The notes under the pieces are model-generated. The model made no database searches. It was not told the DNA's origin and saw nothing but the letters and a program-made list of their open reading frames with translations. This document shows, one piece after another, positions 1 through 7,587 of a stretch of 40,968 nt of DNA; position 1 is the first letter of the stretch; each line of letters opens with the position of its first letter. Position numbers and translations under genes: made by a program. This DNA is from Myxococcales bacterium (GTDB lineage: Bacteria > Myxococcota_A > UBA9160 > UBA4427), in assembly GCA_022563535.1 (NCBI GenBank), contig JADFNE010000038.1:1-40968 (forward strand), written 5' to 3'.

Positions 1-140
1 TGATCAATGTTCGCCATGTGGTTTGTATTATAGTGGTTTTGTGACTCGGCTAGTGGAATTGGGGCGGCTCGGCTACAAGGAGGTGGGAGTTATTTGCGCT
101 CTCTGCCGATGCTCCTGTTTTGCGAAGAATTCCTTCTTAT

Positions 141-380
141 TTAAATATCCACACGTATCCTTTGAGTCACAATCACGCGGCGCGTGAGGGACCTCGTCGG
201 CGGAAGGGTTGAAGAATGAAGCGAGTTTACGCGACACAAATTCAGAACGGGCATCTTTGAGATCGCCGCGGGTTTCGCCAAAGCGTCATCCAAGGCAAGA
301 TTGCTCTTCCAATGGCAGATCCGAACCCCATCGCGAAGCAGGTGTTCGAAGATCGCAGTGACAAAGAGAGTCGTGTCCAT
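141..380 (-). pseudogene. Fragment of a thymidylate-kinase-like polysaccharide biosynthesis gene
   Basis: The first roughly 35 residues, including the stretch VRICHWKSNLALDDALA, resemble the conserved start of thymidylate-kinase-like or nucleotidyltransferase-like proteins of exopolysaccharide clusters, where an HWKSN motif is followed by an ALAG-D-D-L segment. Here the similarity stops right after ALA and the remaining residues look like unrelated sequence, so only the 5' end survives. It is most likely a gene broken by a deletion or rearrangement. The GT-C glycosyltransferase gene lies on the opposite strand 145 bp away, consistent with the eroded edge of a polysaccharide locus. The family call rests on a short motif and is uncertain. 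Confidence 0.4.
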
Positions 381-524
381 GGTGAAGCAAGCAGGCTAGC
401 AAAACCGCCGTAGACACGCGTGCTGAATGCCGCTGACCGTGCCATCCTTCGTGCGTCCACCTTCGCTAGACGACAACCCAAACTCGGCGACCCTACGATC
501 TCACAATTCCTCGAACGACTTTGA

Positions 525-2306
525 ATGAAACGACTTCGGATTGAGCGAAACGTGCAAGAGTCATCCCATCCCACAACATCGGACATAACAACGCTGGACA
601 TGCTGACGAGGCCGAGCTGGTTTGCTCCGCTGTTACTCGCGCTCGCCGCGGGTCTCTCGTACGTGTTTGCCGATCGAAATCTTCCGATCCCGGACGAGGG
701 GGCGCTGCTGACCGCCGCCGTCAAAGTCCTGCATGGCGGCGTGTTCTATCGCGATGTCGACGCCTACGCGTTGCCCGGCGCCACGTATCTGCTCGTCGGC
801 GCCATGTCGATCTTTGGCGAGCATCTCTCTGTCGCCCGGGCGCTGGCCGGATCGATATTCTGCGCGATGACGTTGGGGGTCTACGCCTGCGCACTCACGC
901 TGGTCGACGCGAAGCGGGCGGCGCTTTGCGGACTCTCGCTCCTCAGCCTCAAATTCTTCGCGTATCCGATCTACTCCACCTACTTCTATGCCGATCCGTC
1001 CCTTGCAGCGGCCATCCTCGCCCTCGCGATCTTCCTGCGACACAAGTTTGACGGAGCTTCGGCACGGCTCTTCTGGGTCGGCATTTTCGTGGGACTGTCC
1101 ATCGTGACCAAACAGTCGACCGGAATCTATGTTGCGGCCGTATTCGCGCTGGTGCTCTGGTTTCCCGTGCTTGCCCACGGCCCGAGGCGACAGGGTAGGC
1201 GGGTCGAAGAGGTTTCCGCCTACAGTGCAGGACTGCTGCTCGTCATCGGTTCGATGTCCGGATATTTTGCGAGCCACGGCCTTTTGGCAGAGATGGTTCA
1301 CAGCGCGCTGGTGCGCCCGTTTACGGGCTACCTGGGGACGAGCAACATCCCATTTGCACCTGCCCTCGAATGGTGGAATTTCGGCGCGCTTCGCAGTGAG
1401 GGCACCGTCTACCTGGCGCAGCACTACCAGGAACTCGTCTACACTAACTCGCTGCCCGGTGGCGCCGCGCTGCAGAACCTCTATTGGACAGTGGGCGAGT
1501 TGGCTTCGCGGGTGCTCTACGGCGCGATCCCGATCGTGTTCGGGACGTGTGCGTGGTTGTGGATCCGCGCGTTTCGCGAAGCGCCCAGTAACGCGGACAC
1601 GCCGCAGTCTGTCCTCGCGCGATCGCGGTTTTTCATCGCAGCCGGCGTCACGCTGGGCATCACGGCCTCTGCGTTTCCGCGGGCAGATTTCACTCACATC
1701 ATTACGATCTATCCCGCAGTCGTGTTGATCCTGTTTGCACTCTGCCGCCCTTCCCTGCTCGGCACCGGGTGGAAAGGAGGAGCCGAGGCAACGCCGGGTA
1801 ACCAGATGCGGCGATTGAAAATCGAAGCCGCCTTCGTCGCGCTGCTATTGATGACCACGACGGCACTTGCCGTGCGCTATGACGCAAGACTGACCCATCG
1901 CCTCTCGATGGATCGGGCGGATCTCTGGGTGAGGACCGAGGACGCATGGCTAAAGCCGTTGATCGAGTACATCCAGCGCGAGGTTCCAGAGGGCGAACCC
2001 CTTTTCATCTACGGCCATGAAGCACAGTGGTACTACCTGTCCGATCGCTATACCCCCCGTGCTTTCTCCCAGCTATATCCCGGAATGACCGGCGACGACA
2101 CGGGCGAGAAAATCGCAAGCTTGATCCGCAAGACCCGGCCGCGCGTCATCGTTCGGGGCATCCTGAAATGGAAGGGCGTTCCCCCGGTCGTGGACTACAC
2201 CCGGAAGGTCAAGGATACGATCCCCCTGCTCTACAAGGACGTTCCCCAGATAACCCAGCTACGGCCGCACCCATGGGTATTCGGGGTCTGGCGGCTTCGA
2301 GGTTGA
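525..2306 (+). CDS. GT-C family membrane glycosyltransferase (ArnT/PMT-like)
   Basis: A 593-residue polytopic membrane protein. It has an N-terminal hydrophobic helix (about residues 31-50), then a PDEG motif in the first periplasmic loop, typical of GT-C glycosyltransferases that use polyprenyl-phosphate sugars. Many further hydrophobic segments follow up to about residue 450, and then a soluble C-terminal domain of about 140 residues containing the FIYGHEAQWYYLSDR segment. Such enzymes transfer a sugar from a lipid carrier to a lipid, glycan or protein on the outer face of the inner membrane; donor and acceptor cannot be read here. The start is uncertain: neither ATG 525 nor the in-frame ATG at 600, just before the first helix, has a clear ribosome binding site. 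Neighbouring scars suggest the rest of a surface-glycan locus has been lost. Confidence 0.8.
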   Translation: MKRLRIERNVQESSHPTTSDITTLDMLTRPSWFAPLLLALAAGLSYVFADRNLPIPDEGALLTAAVKVLHGGVFYRDVDAYALPGATYLLVGAMSIFGEHLSVARALAGSIFCAMTLGVYACALTLVDAKRAALCGLSLLSLKFFAYPIYSTYFYADPSLAAAILALAIFLRHKFDGASARLFWVGIFVGLSIVTKQSTGIYVAAVFALVLWFPVLAHGPRRQGRRVEEVSAYSAGLLLVIGSMSGYFASHGLLAEMVHSALVRPFTGYLGTSNIPFAPALEWWNFGALRSEGTVYLAQHYQELVYTNSLPGGAALQNLYWTVGELASRVLYGAIPIVFGTCAWLWIRAFREAPSNADTPQSVLARSRFFIAAGVTLGITASAFPRADFTHIITIYPAVVLILFALCRPSLLGTGWKGGAEATPGNQMRRLKIEAAFVALLLMTTTALAVRYDARLTHRLSMDRADLWVRTEDAWLKPLIEYIQREVPEGEPLFIYGHEAQWYYLSDRYTPRAFSQLYPGMTGDDTGEKIASLIRKTRPRVIVRGILKWKGVPPVVDYTRKVKDTIPLLYKDVPQITQLRPHPWVFGVWRLRG

Positions 2307-2813
2307 ACGCTCGCTCAAGAGCACGCGCAAAACAAATCGAGTGCACAATTTGTCAGGGCACAACCAGGGTACCTATCCATGACCACAATCGGGGCATAGG
2401 GAAATCAAGAGGGATTTCGCATCTCACTGCCAACTAGCGGACTGCCAATCGCTCCGAGTTCATGTGAGTTTTGGCCCGATGCGGGGCACCGGCGCTGGAA
2501 TCGCGTTCCAACGGGGTCTGGGAACGGGCTTCTTGTCGTGCAGCCCGAAGACAGGGGTGGCTCTCTCATTTCAAGTTTTGACATAAGACCCGATATCGGC
2601 CATTTCTTCAAATTCGCGGCTTAATTTTACTATTCCCGACGAACTCATGACACCGAGCAAGGAGCCCACCGGTGGATTCTATATCATCGAAGTCGAATCG
2701 ATGAATGAGGCGGTGGAGTGGGCGAAAAGAGGGCGATTTCGACCCGGGGCGAACGAAGTGAGAGAACTCCGAGACGATTGAGAACGCGCCGTCGAGCGGA
2801 CGGGGAGGGCAGG
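2307..2813. other. Intergenic region without a supported gene
   Basis: About 500 bp between the glycosyltransferase and the lipoprotein gene. It holds copy 1 of the 92-bp direct repeat (2544-2635). I see no credible coding region or clear terminator in the rest. Confidence 0.6.
2544..2635 (+). repeat. 92-bp direct repeat, copy 1
   Basis: This block begins CCCGAAGACAGGGG and ends TTTTACTATTC. It recurs at 3818-3909 in the same orientation and at the same length, with seven base differences by eye (85 of 92 identical). The two copies bracket the DUF2255-like gene and the TTTCCCG site array. It may be an interspersed repeat of the genome, or the boundary of a small mobile unit. Confidence 0.85.
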
Positions 2814-3275
2814 GTGAGATCGAACTCGAAACATTCCGCAGGGCGTTCGAGCGCGCTCACACGGGTGTCGTTGCTGATCGGCTTCTGGATCGCGGGGTGC
2901 GCAACGCCACCTGTCGCCTCGGTCCCCGTGGATTGGAACGCTGTCGACGATTGGTCGGTTCACGTCGTCACCGAAGACGCCGATGGCGATCTGCGGGTCG
3001 CACGCATCTGGATTGTGGTGCTCGATGGCGCGGGAGTCATCCGAACTCAGCAGAGCCGCTGGTGGAAGAACATCCAACGCGGCTCATTCTGTCGCATTCG
3101 CTTCGACGGTCGCGAGTTTCCCGTTGACGTAGAAGTGTTGACCGATCTGGCGGTTCGCCGTCGCGTAGATATCGCCTTTGCCGAGAAATACGGATGGCAA
3201 GAACGAATGGTGATCGCCAGCGACCGAGCCGCGACAGACGACCACTACATGCTCCTCACGGCCAAGGGGAGCTAG
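2814..3275 (+). CDS. DUF2255-like lipoprotein
   Basis: The predicted protein of 153 residues starts at GTG 2814, chosen because a GGGGAGGG stretch lies just upstream and because the upstream in-frame extension is low-complexity Arg-rich sequence. Residues 15-29 form a hydrophobic signal segment ending in a lipobox (Ile-Ala-Gly-Cys, Cys29). The mature part, with VHVVTEDADGDLR, RIWIVVLDGAGVIRT and FAEKYGWQERM, matches the pattern of DUF2255 proteins, small FMN-binding split-barrel relatives that often carry a W-V-V-x-DG strand and an EKYGW motif. Export of this fold as a lipoprotein is unusual, so the lipobox call needs confirmation. It sits alone between two 92-bp direct repeats. Biochemical function is unknown. 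Confidence 0.6.
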   Translation: MRSNSKHSAGRSSALTRVSLLIGFWIAGCATPPVASVPVDWNAVDDWSVHVVTEDADGDLRVARIWIVVLDGAGVIRTQQSRWWKNIQRGSFCRIRFDGREFPVDVEVLTDLAVRRRVDIAFAEKYGWQERMVIASDRAATDDHYMLLTAKGS

Positions 3276-3328
3276 GAGCCTCTCCTCAAGCCGCCGGTGC
3301 AGAGGCTTCCTAATCGTGAGCGTCTAGC

Positions 3329-3518
3329 TTCCCCGGAACGTCACCCCTACCAGCCATCTGTTTTCCCGCAAATTCACATGCCCGCCACCGCTGCTTTCCC
3401 GAAATGTCAGGGTCTGCCTACCCCGTGCTTTCCCGAAATATCACTCTCTATTCTTTATATAGGGTGACATTACGGGAAAACTAGGAGTGAGCCGTGAGGC
3501 ACGTGAGTTTGCGGGAAA
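3329..3518. repeat. Phased array of six TTTCCCGNAANNTCAC sites
   Basis: Six 16-bp sites are visible. Four are forward: 3329-3344 (TTCCCCGGAACGTCAC), 3362-3377, 3395-3410 and 3429-3444. Two are reverse: 3464-3479 and 3503-3518. Forward starts are spaced 33, 33 and 34 bp, about three helical turns, so proteins bound there would line up on one DNA face. Forward sites on the left and reverse sites on the right give the block the look of two facing element ends, as in transposon ends with several transposase-binding sites. No transposase gene is adjacent. Replication-iteron or regulator-operator roles are alternatives. Confidence 0.85.
3429..3479. repeat. Inner dyad of the six-site array
   Basis: TTTCCCGAAATATCAC and GTGACATTACGGGAAA are 16-bp arms that match in 14 positions as an inverted repeat around a 19-bp AT-rich centre (TCTCTATTCTTTATATAGG). 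The AT-rich centre differs from the GC-rich surroundings. Confidence 0.8.
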
Positions 3519-3636
3519 GCGAGGGATGGGGCGGGGCGGACTGAGTGGAGCGAAAAGTGTTGCTTAGCGGAAGTCATGCCTGGTCCAGATAAGCCCGACG
3601 ACCTAGACCCGTCGATACGAGAGCTACACTAAAAGG

Positions 3637-3855
3637 ATGGCGACGGACTTCGACAGTGCTGGCGTGTACTTCTTGAGCGTCGAGGAGTTCGAGGGGTGGC
3701 CGGAGAACGACAACCCCGATAATTCTGCCGGAAAGAAGAGTCGGGCCGCCGAAGGTAGACGTGGCAGCAACACTGCGGGTGAGCAGCGGGAGATGCCCGT
3801 CGATACAGCTTCGATTTCCCGAAGACAGGGATGGTTCTCTCATTTCAAGTTTTGA
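3637..3855 (+). CDS. Doubtful 72-residue ORF ending in the 92-bp repeat
   Basis: An ATG immediately preceded by AAAAGG opens a 72-residue frame beginning MATDFDSAGVYFLSVEEFEG. The acidic N-terminal half looks protein-like, but the last residues (RRQGWFSHFKF) are read from the 92-bp repeat. The frame could be the 5' end of a gene cut by that repeat, or chance. No family recognised. Confidence 0.2.
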   Translation: MATDFDSAGVYFLSVEEFEGWPENDNPDNSAGKKSRAAEGRRGSNTAGEQREMPVDTASISRRQGWFSHFKF

Positions 3856-3909
3856 CATCAGACCCGTTATCGGCCATTTCTTCGAATTTGCGGCTTGATT
3901 TTACTATTC
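3818..3909 (+). repeat. 92-bp direct repeat, copy 2
   Basis: Same orientation and length as the copy at 2544-2635, with seven substitutions and no gaps by eye. The sequence just beyond, to about 4080, has no counterpart after copy 1, so the repeat ends sharply at TTTTACTATTC. Confidence 0.85.
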
Positions 3910-4150
3910 TCTGCGGCCACTGGCGGCGGATGACCTTCAGCCACGCCGAAGACGGGCAGCCCTGGGACGGCGGCGAGGAGAGAGAATGAGTTCGTGTCCT
4001 GCAAGGCGATGCGGAGTAGTGGCTTGATTCTGTGTTTCAATCTTTGGCAGATCTTGCGATTGCCACGGAGCGCGCCATTGTCGATACTCCCGCCGGCTGG
4101 GGTCGATTGATTCCCGGTCAATGCTTGGCTTTATGGCAAGAGGTGTAGGC
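3910..4150. other. Leader upstream of the nfeD-like gene
   Basis: About 240 bp with no supported coding region. It must contain the promoter of the downstream NfeD/band-7 pair, but no confident -35/-10 pair could be picked out. An AGAGGTG ribosome binding site lies at its right end, 5 bp before ATG 4151. Confidence 0.4.
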
Positions 4151-4582
4151 ATGCTTTGGTGGCATTGGATGGTCCTGGGGAGTGTTTTCCTGGGCGCTGA
4201 GATTGTAGTGGATGCCGAGTTCTACCTGGTCTTTCTAGGCGTGTCCGCATTGCTCGTAGGCTTGTTGGGAACGACCTCGGTCGCTCTGCCGATATGGGGT
4301 CAGTGGTTGCTCTTTGCCGGGGTCTCGGTGGCCAATCTGGTCATTTTTCGAGCGAAGGTCTACAAAAAGATTCGAGGGCAGGTTCCTGACCGGGTAGAAG
4401 GAGTCGATGGTGAAATCGCTCTGGTCAGTGAAGAAATTCCTCCCGGCGAAATGGGCAGCGCCAAGCTCCGAGGCGCAGACTGGCAAGCTCGCAATATCGG
4501 AAGCGAGCCCCTCGCAGCCGGCAGCCGAGCCATCGTTCAGCGGACCAACGGCCTCGTCCTCGAACTTCGTGCCGAGCCCTGA
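4151..4582 (+). CDS. nfeD: NfeD-like membrane protein
   Basis: A 143-residue protein of the short NfeD class. Two or three hydrophobic helices fill residues 1-70 (MLWWHWMVLGSVFLGAEI, then the FYLVFLGVSALLVGLLG and WGQWLLFAGVSVANLVIF segments). A small C-terminal beta-rich OB-fold-like domain follows (residues 80-143), with the typical G-x-GE-A-L pattern read as VDGEIALVSEEI and a late AGSRAIVQRTNGLVLEL strand. NfeD proteins work with band-7/stomatin-like proteins in membrane microdomains, and the next gene encodes exactly such a partner. Start 4151 was preferred over the ATG ten codons earlier because AGAGGTG lies 5 bp upstream. Confidence 0.85.
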   Translation: MLWWHWMVLGSVFLGAEIVVDAEFYLVFLGVSALLVGLLGTTSVALPIWGQWLLFAGVSVANLVIFRAKVYKKIRGQVPDRVEGVDGEIALVSEEIPPGEMGSAKLRGADWQARNIGSEPLAAGSRAIVQRTNGLVLELRAEP

Positions 4583-4646
4583 CCCGCTTGGATTCTGAGC
4601 CAGCTTTCTTTAATCGAACAACGGGCACCCAGCCAAGGAGGAACCG

Positions 4647-5603
4647 ATGGAAAATATTGGATTCATAGCGGCAATTGCAGTTGCGTTTTTGGTCATCGTC
4701 ACGTTGGCCAAAACGGCGCTCATCGTACCCCAACAGAGTGCTTATGTGGTCGAGATACTCGGCAAGTACAAAAAAACCCTTCGAGCGGGTTTCCATATTC
4801 TCATTCCGTTTATTGAGCGCGCTGCTTACAAGCACTCCCTGAAGGAGCACGCGATCGATATCGAAGAGCAGGTCTGTATTACAAAAGACAATGTCCAGGT
4901 CGGCGTCGATGGTGTTCTCTACCTGCAAGTTATGGATCCCGAACGTGCGTCCTACGGCATTGGGAATTTCATCTTTGCAATTTCTCAACTCGCCCAGACG
5001 ACCCTGCGCAGCGAGATCGGAAAGATCGACCTGGACCGGACCTTCCTCGAACGCGCCAGCATCAACGCCAATGTCGTGGAGGCGGTCGACCAGGCCTCGG
5101 AAGCCTGGGGAGTCAAGGTGTTGCGCTATGAGATCAAGAACATCAAGCCGCCCGTAGATGTGCTGGCTGCCATGGAAAAGCAGATGCGCGCGGAGCGGGA
5201 GAAGCGCGCGATGGTTCTCACCTCAGAAGGTGTACGGGACTCCAAGATCAACGAAGCAGAGGGCCAAAAACAGGAAGTCATCAAGCGATCCGAAGCGGAC
5301 CAGTTGAAGCAAATCAACGAAGCCAATGGACAGGCAGCGGCCATCCTGGCCATCGCCAATGCAACCGCCGACGGCCTCCGGACGGTCGGCCTTGCGATCA
5401 ACGCGGAGGGAGGCGAGTCCGCGATGAAGTTACGGATCGCGGAGCAGTATGTGAAGAGTTTCGGTGAACTCGCCAAAGAGGCCAACACCCTGGTGATCCC
5501 GGCCAACCTGGCCGATATCGCTTCCATGATTGCGCTGGCGACCAATGTTTCTTCCTCGACGAAAGTCCCGGCAACGGGTCCGAGGTCAATCCCAGGTAAT
5601 TGA
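4647..5603 (+). CDS. SPFH/band-7 (stomatin-like, QmcA-type) membrane protein
   Basis: A 318-residue protein with an N-terminal membrane helix (residues 3-22), then a PHB/band-7 domain: QQSAYVVEILGKYKKTL, the AGFHILIPFIERAAYKHSLKE region and QVCITKDNVQVGVDGVLYLQ. A long charged alpha-helical or coiled-coil stretch at about 175-245, rich in KQMRAEREKRA and EGQKQEVIKRSEA, is typical of flotillin/stomatin oligomers. Length and layout fit the stomatin/QmcA group. It is expected to form rings at the inner membrane, modulating proteases or membrane organisation together with the NfeD protein encoded 64 bp upstream. A strong AAGGAGG site lies 5 bp before the ATG. Confidence 0.92.
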   Translation: MENIGFIAAIAVAFLVIVTLAKTALIVPQQSAYVVEILGKYKKTLRAGFHILIPFIERAAYKHSLKEHAIDIEEQVCITKDNVQVGVDGVLYLQVMDPERASYGIGNFIFAISQLAQTTLRSEIGKIDLDRTFLERASINANVVEAVDQASEAWGVKVLRYEIKNIKPPVDVLAAMEKQMRAEREKRAMVLTSEGVRDSKINEAEGQKQEVIKRSEADQLKQINEANGQAAAILAIANATADGLRTVGLAINAEGGESAMKLRIAEQYVKSFGELAKEANTLVIPANLADIASMIALATNVSSSTKVPATGPRSIPGN

Positions 5604-5882
5604 GCGAGGTGTGATCGGTCGTTTCGAGATCGAGAACAATGAAAGAAAAGTCGCAGCACCCCATGAGTCAACATCAGATCCTGGCGTTGGTGCATGGATA
5701 GAGGCTCGGAAGTGGTGAACGGCACCAGAACGCTTCGGATCTCAGCAGACGCAATCGGCTCCGGGAAACCAGCGCCGCACGAGGGGTCGAAGTCGTCGTT
5801 CCACCTTCGAAGAGTGCGACGCGATCGCGTCAACGAAGATCGCGGTCGAGTACTCGCGATCGTACGATCAGGAGGCACCTCG

Positions 5883-6350
5883 ATGACGACCGAGTCCCCC
5901 GGCACCTCAACCGGTGGCGCCGCGCCTCCGGCGCCTTCGGTAATCAAGGCGTTGGCGCGGGTGCACGTGTTTCTGAATCGCCTGACCGGCGGCCGCCTGT
6001 TCAACAGCATCAGGGGCGACGACGTTTGCTTCGTCACCATGAAGGGCGCGAAGAGTCGCCGCACCTTAACGATCCCCCTGATGTACGTTCCTTACCGGGA
6101 GGGTGTGCTGCTAGTCGCATCGCTGGGCGGCGCCCCGAGGAACCCGGCCTGGTACCACAATCTCGTGAAGCACCCCGAGATCGAGGTGAGATACCGGGGC
6201 CGCCGCATGAAGCTCAGCGCCCGCCTGGCCGAACCCGAGGAGAAGTCCAAGCTCTGGCCGATCTGCGACCAGCACTACGCCCCCTACGCCGACTACCGAA
6301 AGCGCACGGTCAGAGACATCCCCATCTTCGTTTGCGAGCCGCCGCCTTGA
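5883..6350 (+). CDS. F420-type nitroreductase-family oxidoreductase (DDN-like)
   Basis: A 155-residue protein starting at ATG 5883, set by an AGGAGG sequence seven bases upstream. Its body reads like the deazaflavin-dependent nitroreductase family: TMKGAKSRRTLTIPLMYV, then VASLGGAPRNPAWYHNL with the family's GGAPxxPAWYxNL signature, then VRYRGRRMKLSARL and YADYRKRTVRDIPIFV. Members use F420H2 (some bind FMN or heme) to reduce quinones or other substrates at the membrane. The substrate cannot be inferred. Its presence suggests, but does not prove, that the organism makes coenzyme F420. It lies 279 bp after the band-7 gene and is probably separately expressed. Confidence 0.88.
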   Translation: MTTESPGTSTGGAAPPAPSVIKALARVHVFLNRLTGGRLFNSIRGDDVCFVTMKGAKSRRTLTIPLMYVPYREGVLLVASLGGAPRNPAWYHNLVKHPEIEVRYRGRRMKLSARLAEPEEKSKLWPICDQHYAPYADYRKRTVRDIPIFVCEPPP

Positions 6351-6687
6351 GAATCGCCAGCTGCGAGGCCTCGGCCGCCTCCGCCGCACCACTTGCCAGC
6401 GCGCCACCCGCAGCCAATCCCAGCGGCCAGGCCGGCGGCAATCACATGGGCAGAGCATGCCTGCTCTAATTCAAGCGCCTGCGCCTGGCTGCGAGCCCCA
6501 CGAGTCCGATTCCGAGTGACCCAATCGCCAGTAGGCCGTGGCTCCGAGGAGCGTGAGCAGAATTTCCACGGTCGTCGTCTTTGGCAGATCGAGCCTCCGT
6601 AACACGCGAAGGGTGAAGGAGCCGCCGTCTATTTTTCTAGAAGATCAGCCGGGGGCGGGACATTCCCCCTGCGGACCGGAAGATGCG
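6351..6687. other. Gene-free stretch with a possible broken C-terminal tail
   Basis: About 340 bp with no intact gene. On the minus strand, roughly 6466-6640, one frame reads TTTVEILLTLLGATAYW and a neighbouring frame continues GLLAIGSLGIGLVGLAARR followed by a basic tail and a stop at 6466-6468. Joined by one frameshift, this resembles a membrane-anchoring C-terminal tail with an Arg-rich end (PEP-CTERM-like layout, no PEP motif seen). It may be a gene remnant. Confidence 0.3.
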
Positions 6688-7125
6688 CTATCGCCGAGCA
6701 CGCCCCCGGGTTCGGCTTGCCGCTGGGGTCCGGCAAAGGCCTGTGATTTTCTCGGTTTCAAGCGCATTAAGCCAGGCGCGCTGCGTTCGGCAGACCGCTT
6801 GAAAGACGGAGCATTTCTGGCCTGCGTCACAGGTAAGACTGGCCAGCGGGCATCCTTGCAACGGGAGCGGTCCCTCGACCGCCTCGACGACGTCGCGGAG
6901 CGAGGTCTGCTCCGGGTCGCGCGCGAGCGAAGTGCCACCGCCCACCCCTCGGTGGGTCTGAAGGATTCCTGCCGAGGCCATGCGCCGAAACACCTTCGAA
7001 AGCGATGCCTCCGGTACTCCCTCCGCGTTGGCAATCCGGGAAATCTGGAACACCGTGCCGCGCGGGTGGCGGAGCAGAAAGCGCAGACCGCGAAGCGCGT
7101 AGTAGGTTTCCTTTTTTAGCTGCAT
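6688..7125 (-). CDS. Rrf2/IscR-family transcriptional regulator with four cysteines
   Basis: A 145-residue protein with the Rrf2 winged-helix layout: MQLKKETYYALRGLRFL at the start, a recognition region around residues 26-50 (ISRIANAEGVPEASLSKVF), and the wing-like GVGGGTSLARDP. Cysteines at 92, 99, 105 and 112 are spaced close to the three Fe-S-ligating cysteines of IscR, so an iron-sulfur cluster sensing redox state, iron or nitric oxide is likely (inference). The C-terminus is basic and probably disordered. It is the second gene of a minus-strand pair, nine bases after the stop of the DUF151-like gene, and probably controls that pair. Confidence 0.85.
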   Translation of the reverse strand: MQLKKETYYALRGLRFLLRHPRGTVFQISRIANAEGVPEASLSKVFRRMASAGILQTHRGVGGGTSLARDPEQTSLRDVVEAVEGPLPLQGCPLASLTCDAGQKCSVFQAVCRTQRAWLNALETEKITGLCRTPAASRTRGRARR

Positions 7126-7134
7126 ATCCCCGGC

Positions 7135-7587
7135 CTAGTGCAACAGGGGGTCGTTCCCGCGCGAGGCGACCCGCACGCGGTGGAACTCATCGCGAGTACT
7201 GTCCCTGAGGTCATCATCATCAATCAAGCACGGGAGGCCGAGCGCGACGGCAATCAGAACTCCCTCCCCCGGAGTACAGCGTACCGCAGTAACCCCGTCC
7301 GGCCCCTGCAGGTAGACTAGAGCCACCACTACGCCGGGCGCTTCCCTCTCGAATCTGATTTGGCGAGGAACTTCGCCGCGCTCACGAGAGCGGTCTAGGA
7401 AATGGTCGACAAGCGACGGTGGACCCCCTTCGAAGTCCTCAAGCAGTGCGCCGACGGCAGCCTCGACGCGCACCCCGAGGGCTATCCCCTCGTCGAGTGG
7501 ACCTGCCCCAGCAGCGCAGGGTAGGAAGAGCGCCACGATCTGGTGGCAATGAGAGCAGTGTTGCAATCCGACGATCCGCACTTCCAT
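7135..7587 (-). CDS. Divergent DUF151 (bifunctional-nuclease-like) protein with a CxxC motif
   Basis: A 150-residue protein whose C-terminal half follows the DUF151/BFN pattern: VVVALVYLQGPDG, then a beta strand, then CTPGEGVLIAVALGLPCLID in place of the usual RPSDAIALALR-x-x-APIFV. The middle (IALGVRVEAAVGALLEDFEG) resembles the AEAIALALEG helix. The N-terminus carries HCSHCHQ, a CxxC pair not usual in the family, suggesting metal or redox chemistry. BFN proteins have been described as nucleases or as regulators; residue conservation here is weak, so activity is unproven. ATG 7587 was chosen over the upstream GTG because AGAGGAG lies just before it. It shares an operon with the Rrf2 regulator. 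Confidence 0.55.
   Translation of the reverse strand: MEVRIVGLQHCSHCHQIVALFLPCAAGAGPLDEGIALGVRVEAAVGALLEDFEGGPPSLVDHFLDRSRERGEVPRQIRFEREAPGVVVALVYLQGPDGVTAVRCTPGEGVLIAVALGLPCLIDDDDLRDSTRDEFHRVRVASRGNDPLLH

Noticed and set aside
633-1697. A long minus-strand open frame opposite the GT-C glycosyltransferase
   Set aside because: It is Arg-rich, low-complexity sequence antisense to a convincing membrane protein, a typical GC-rich shadow.
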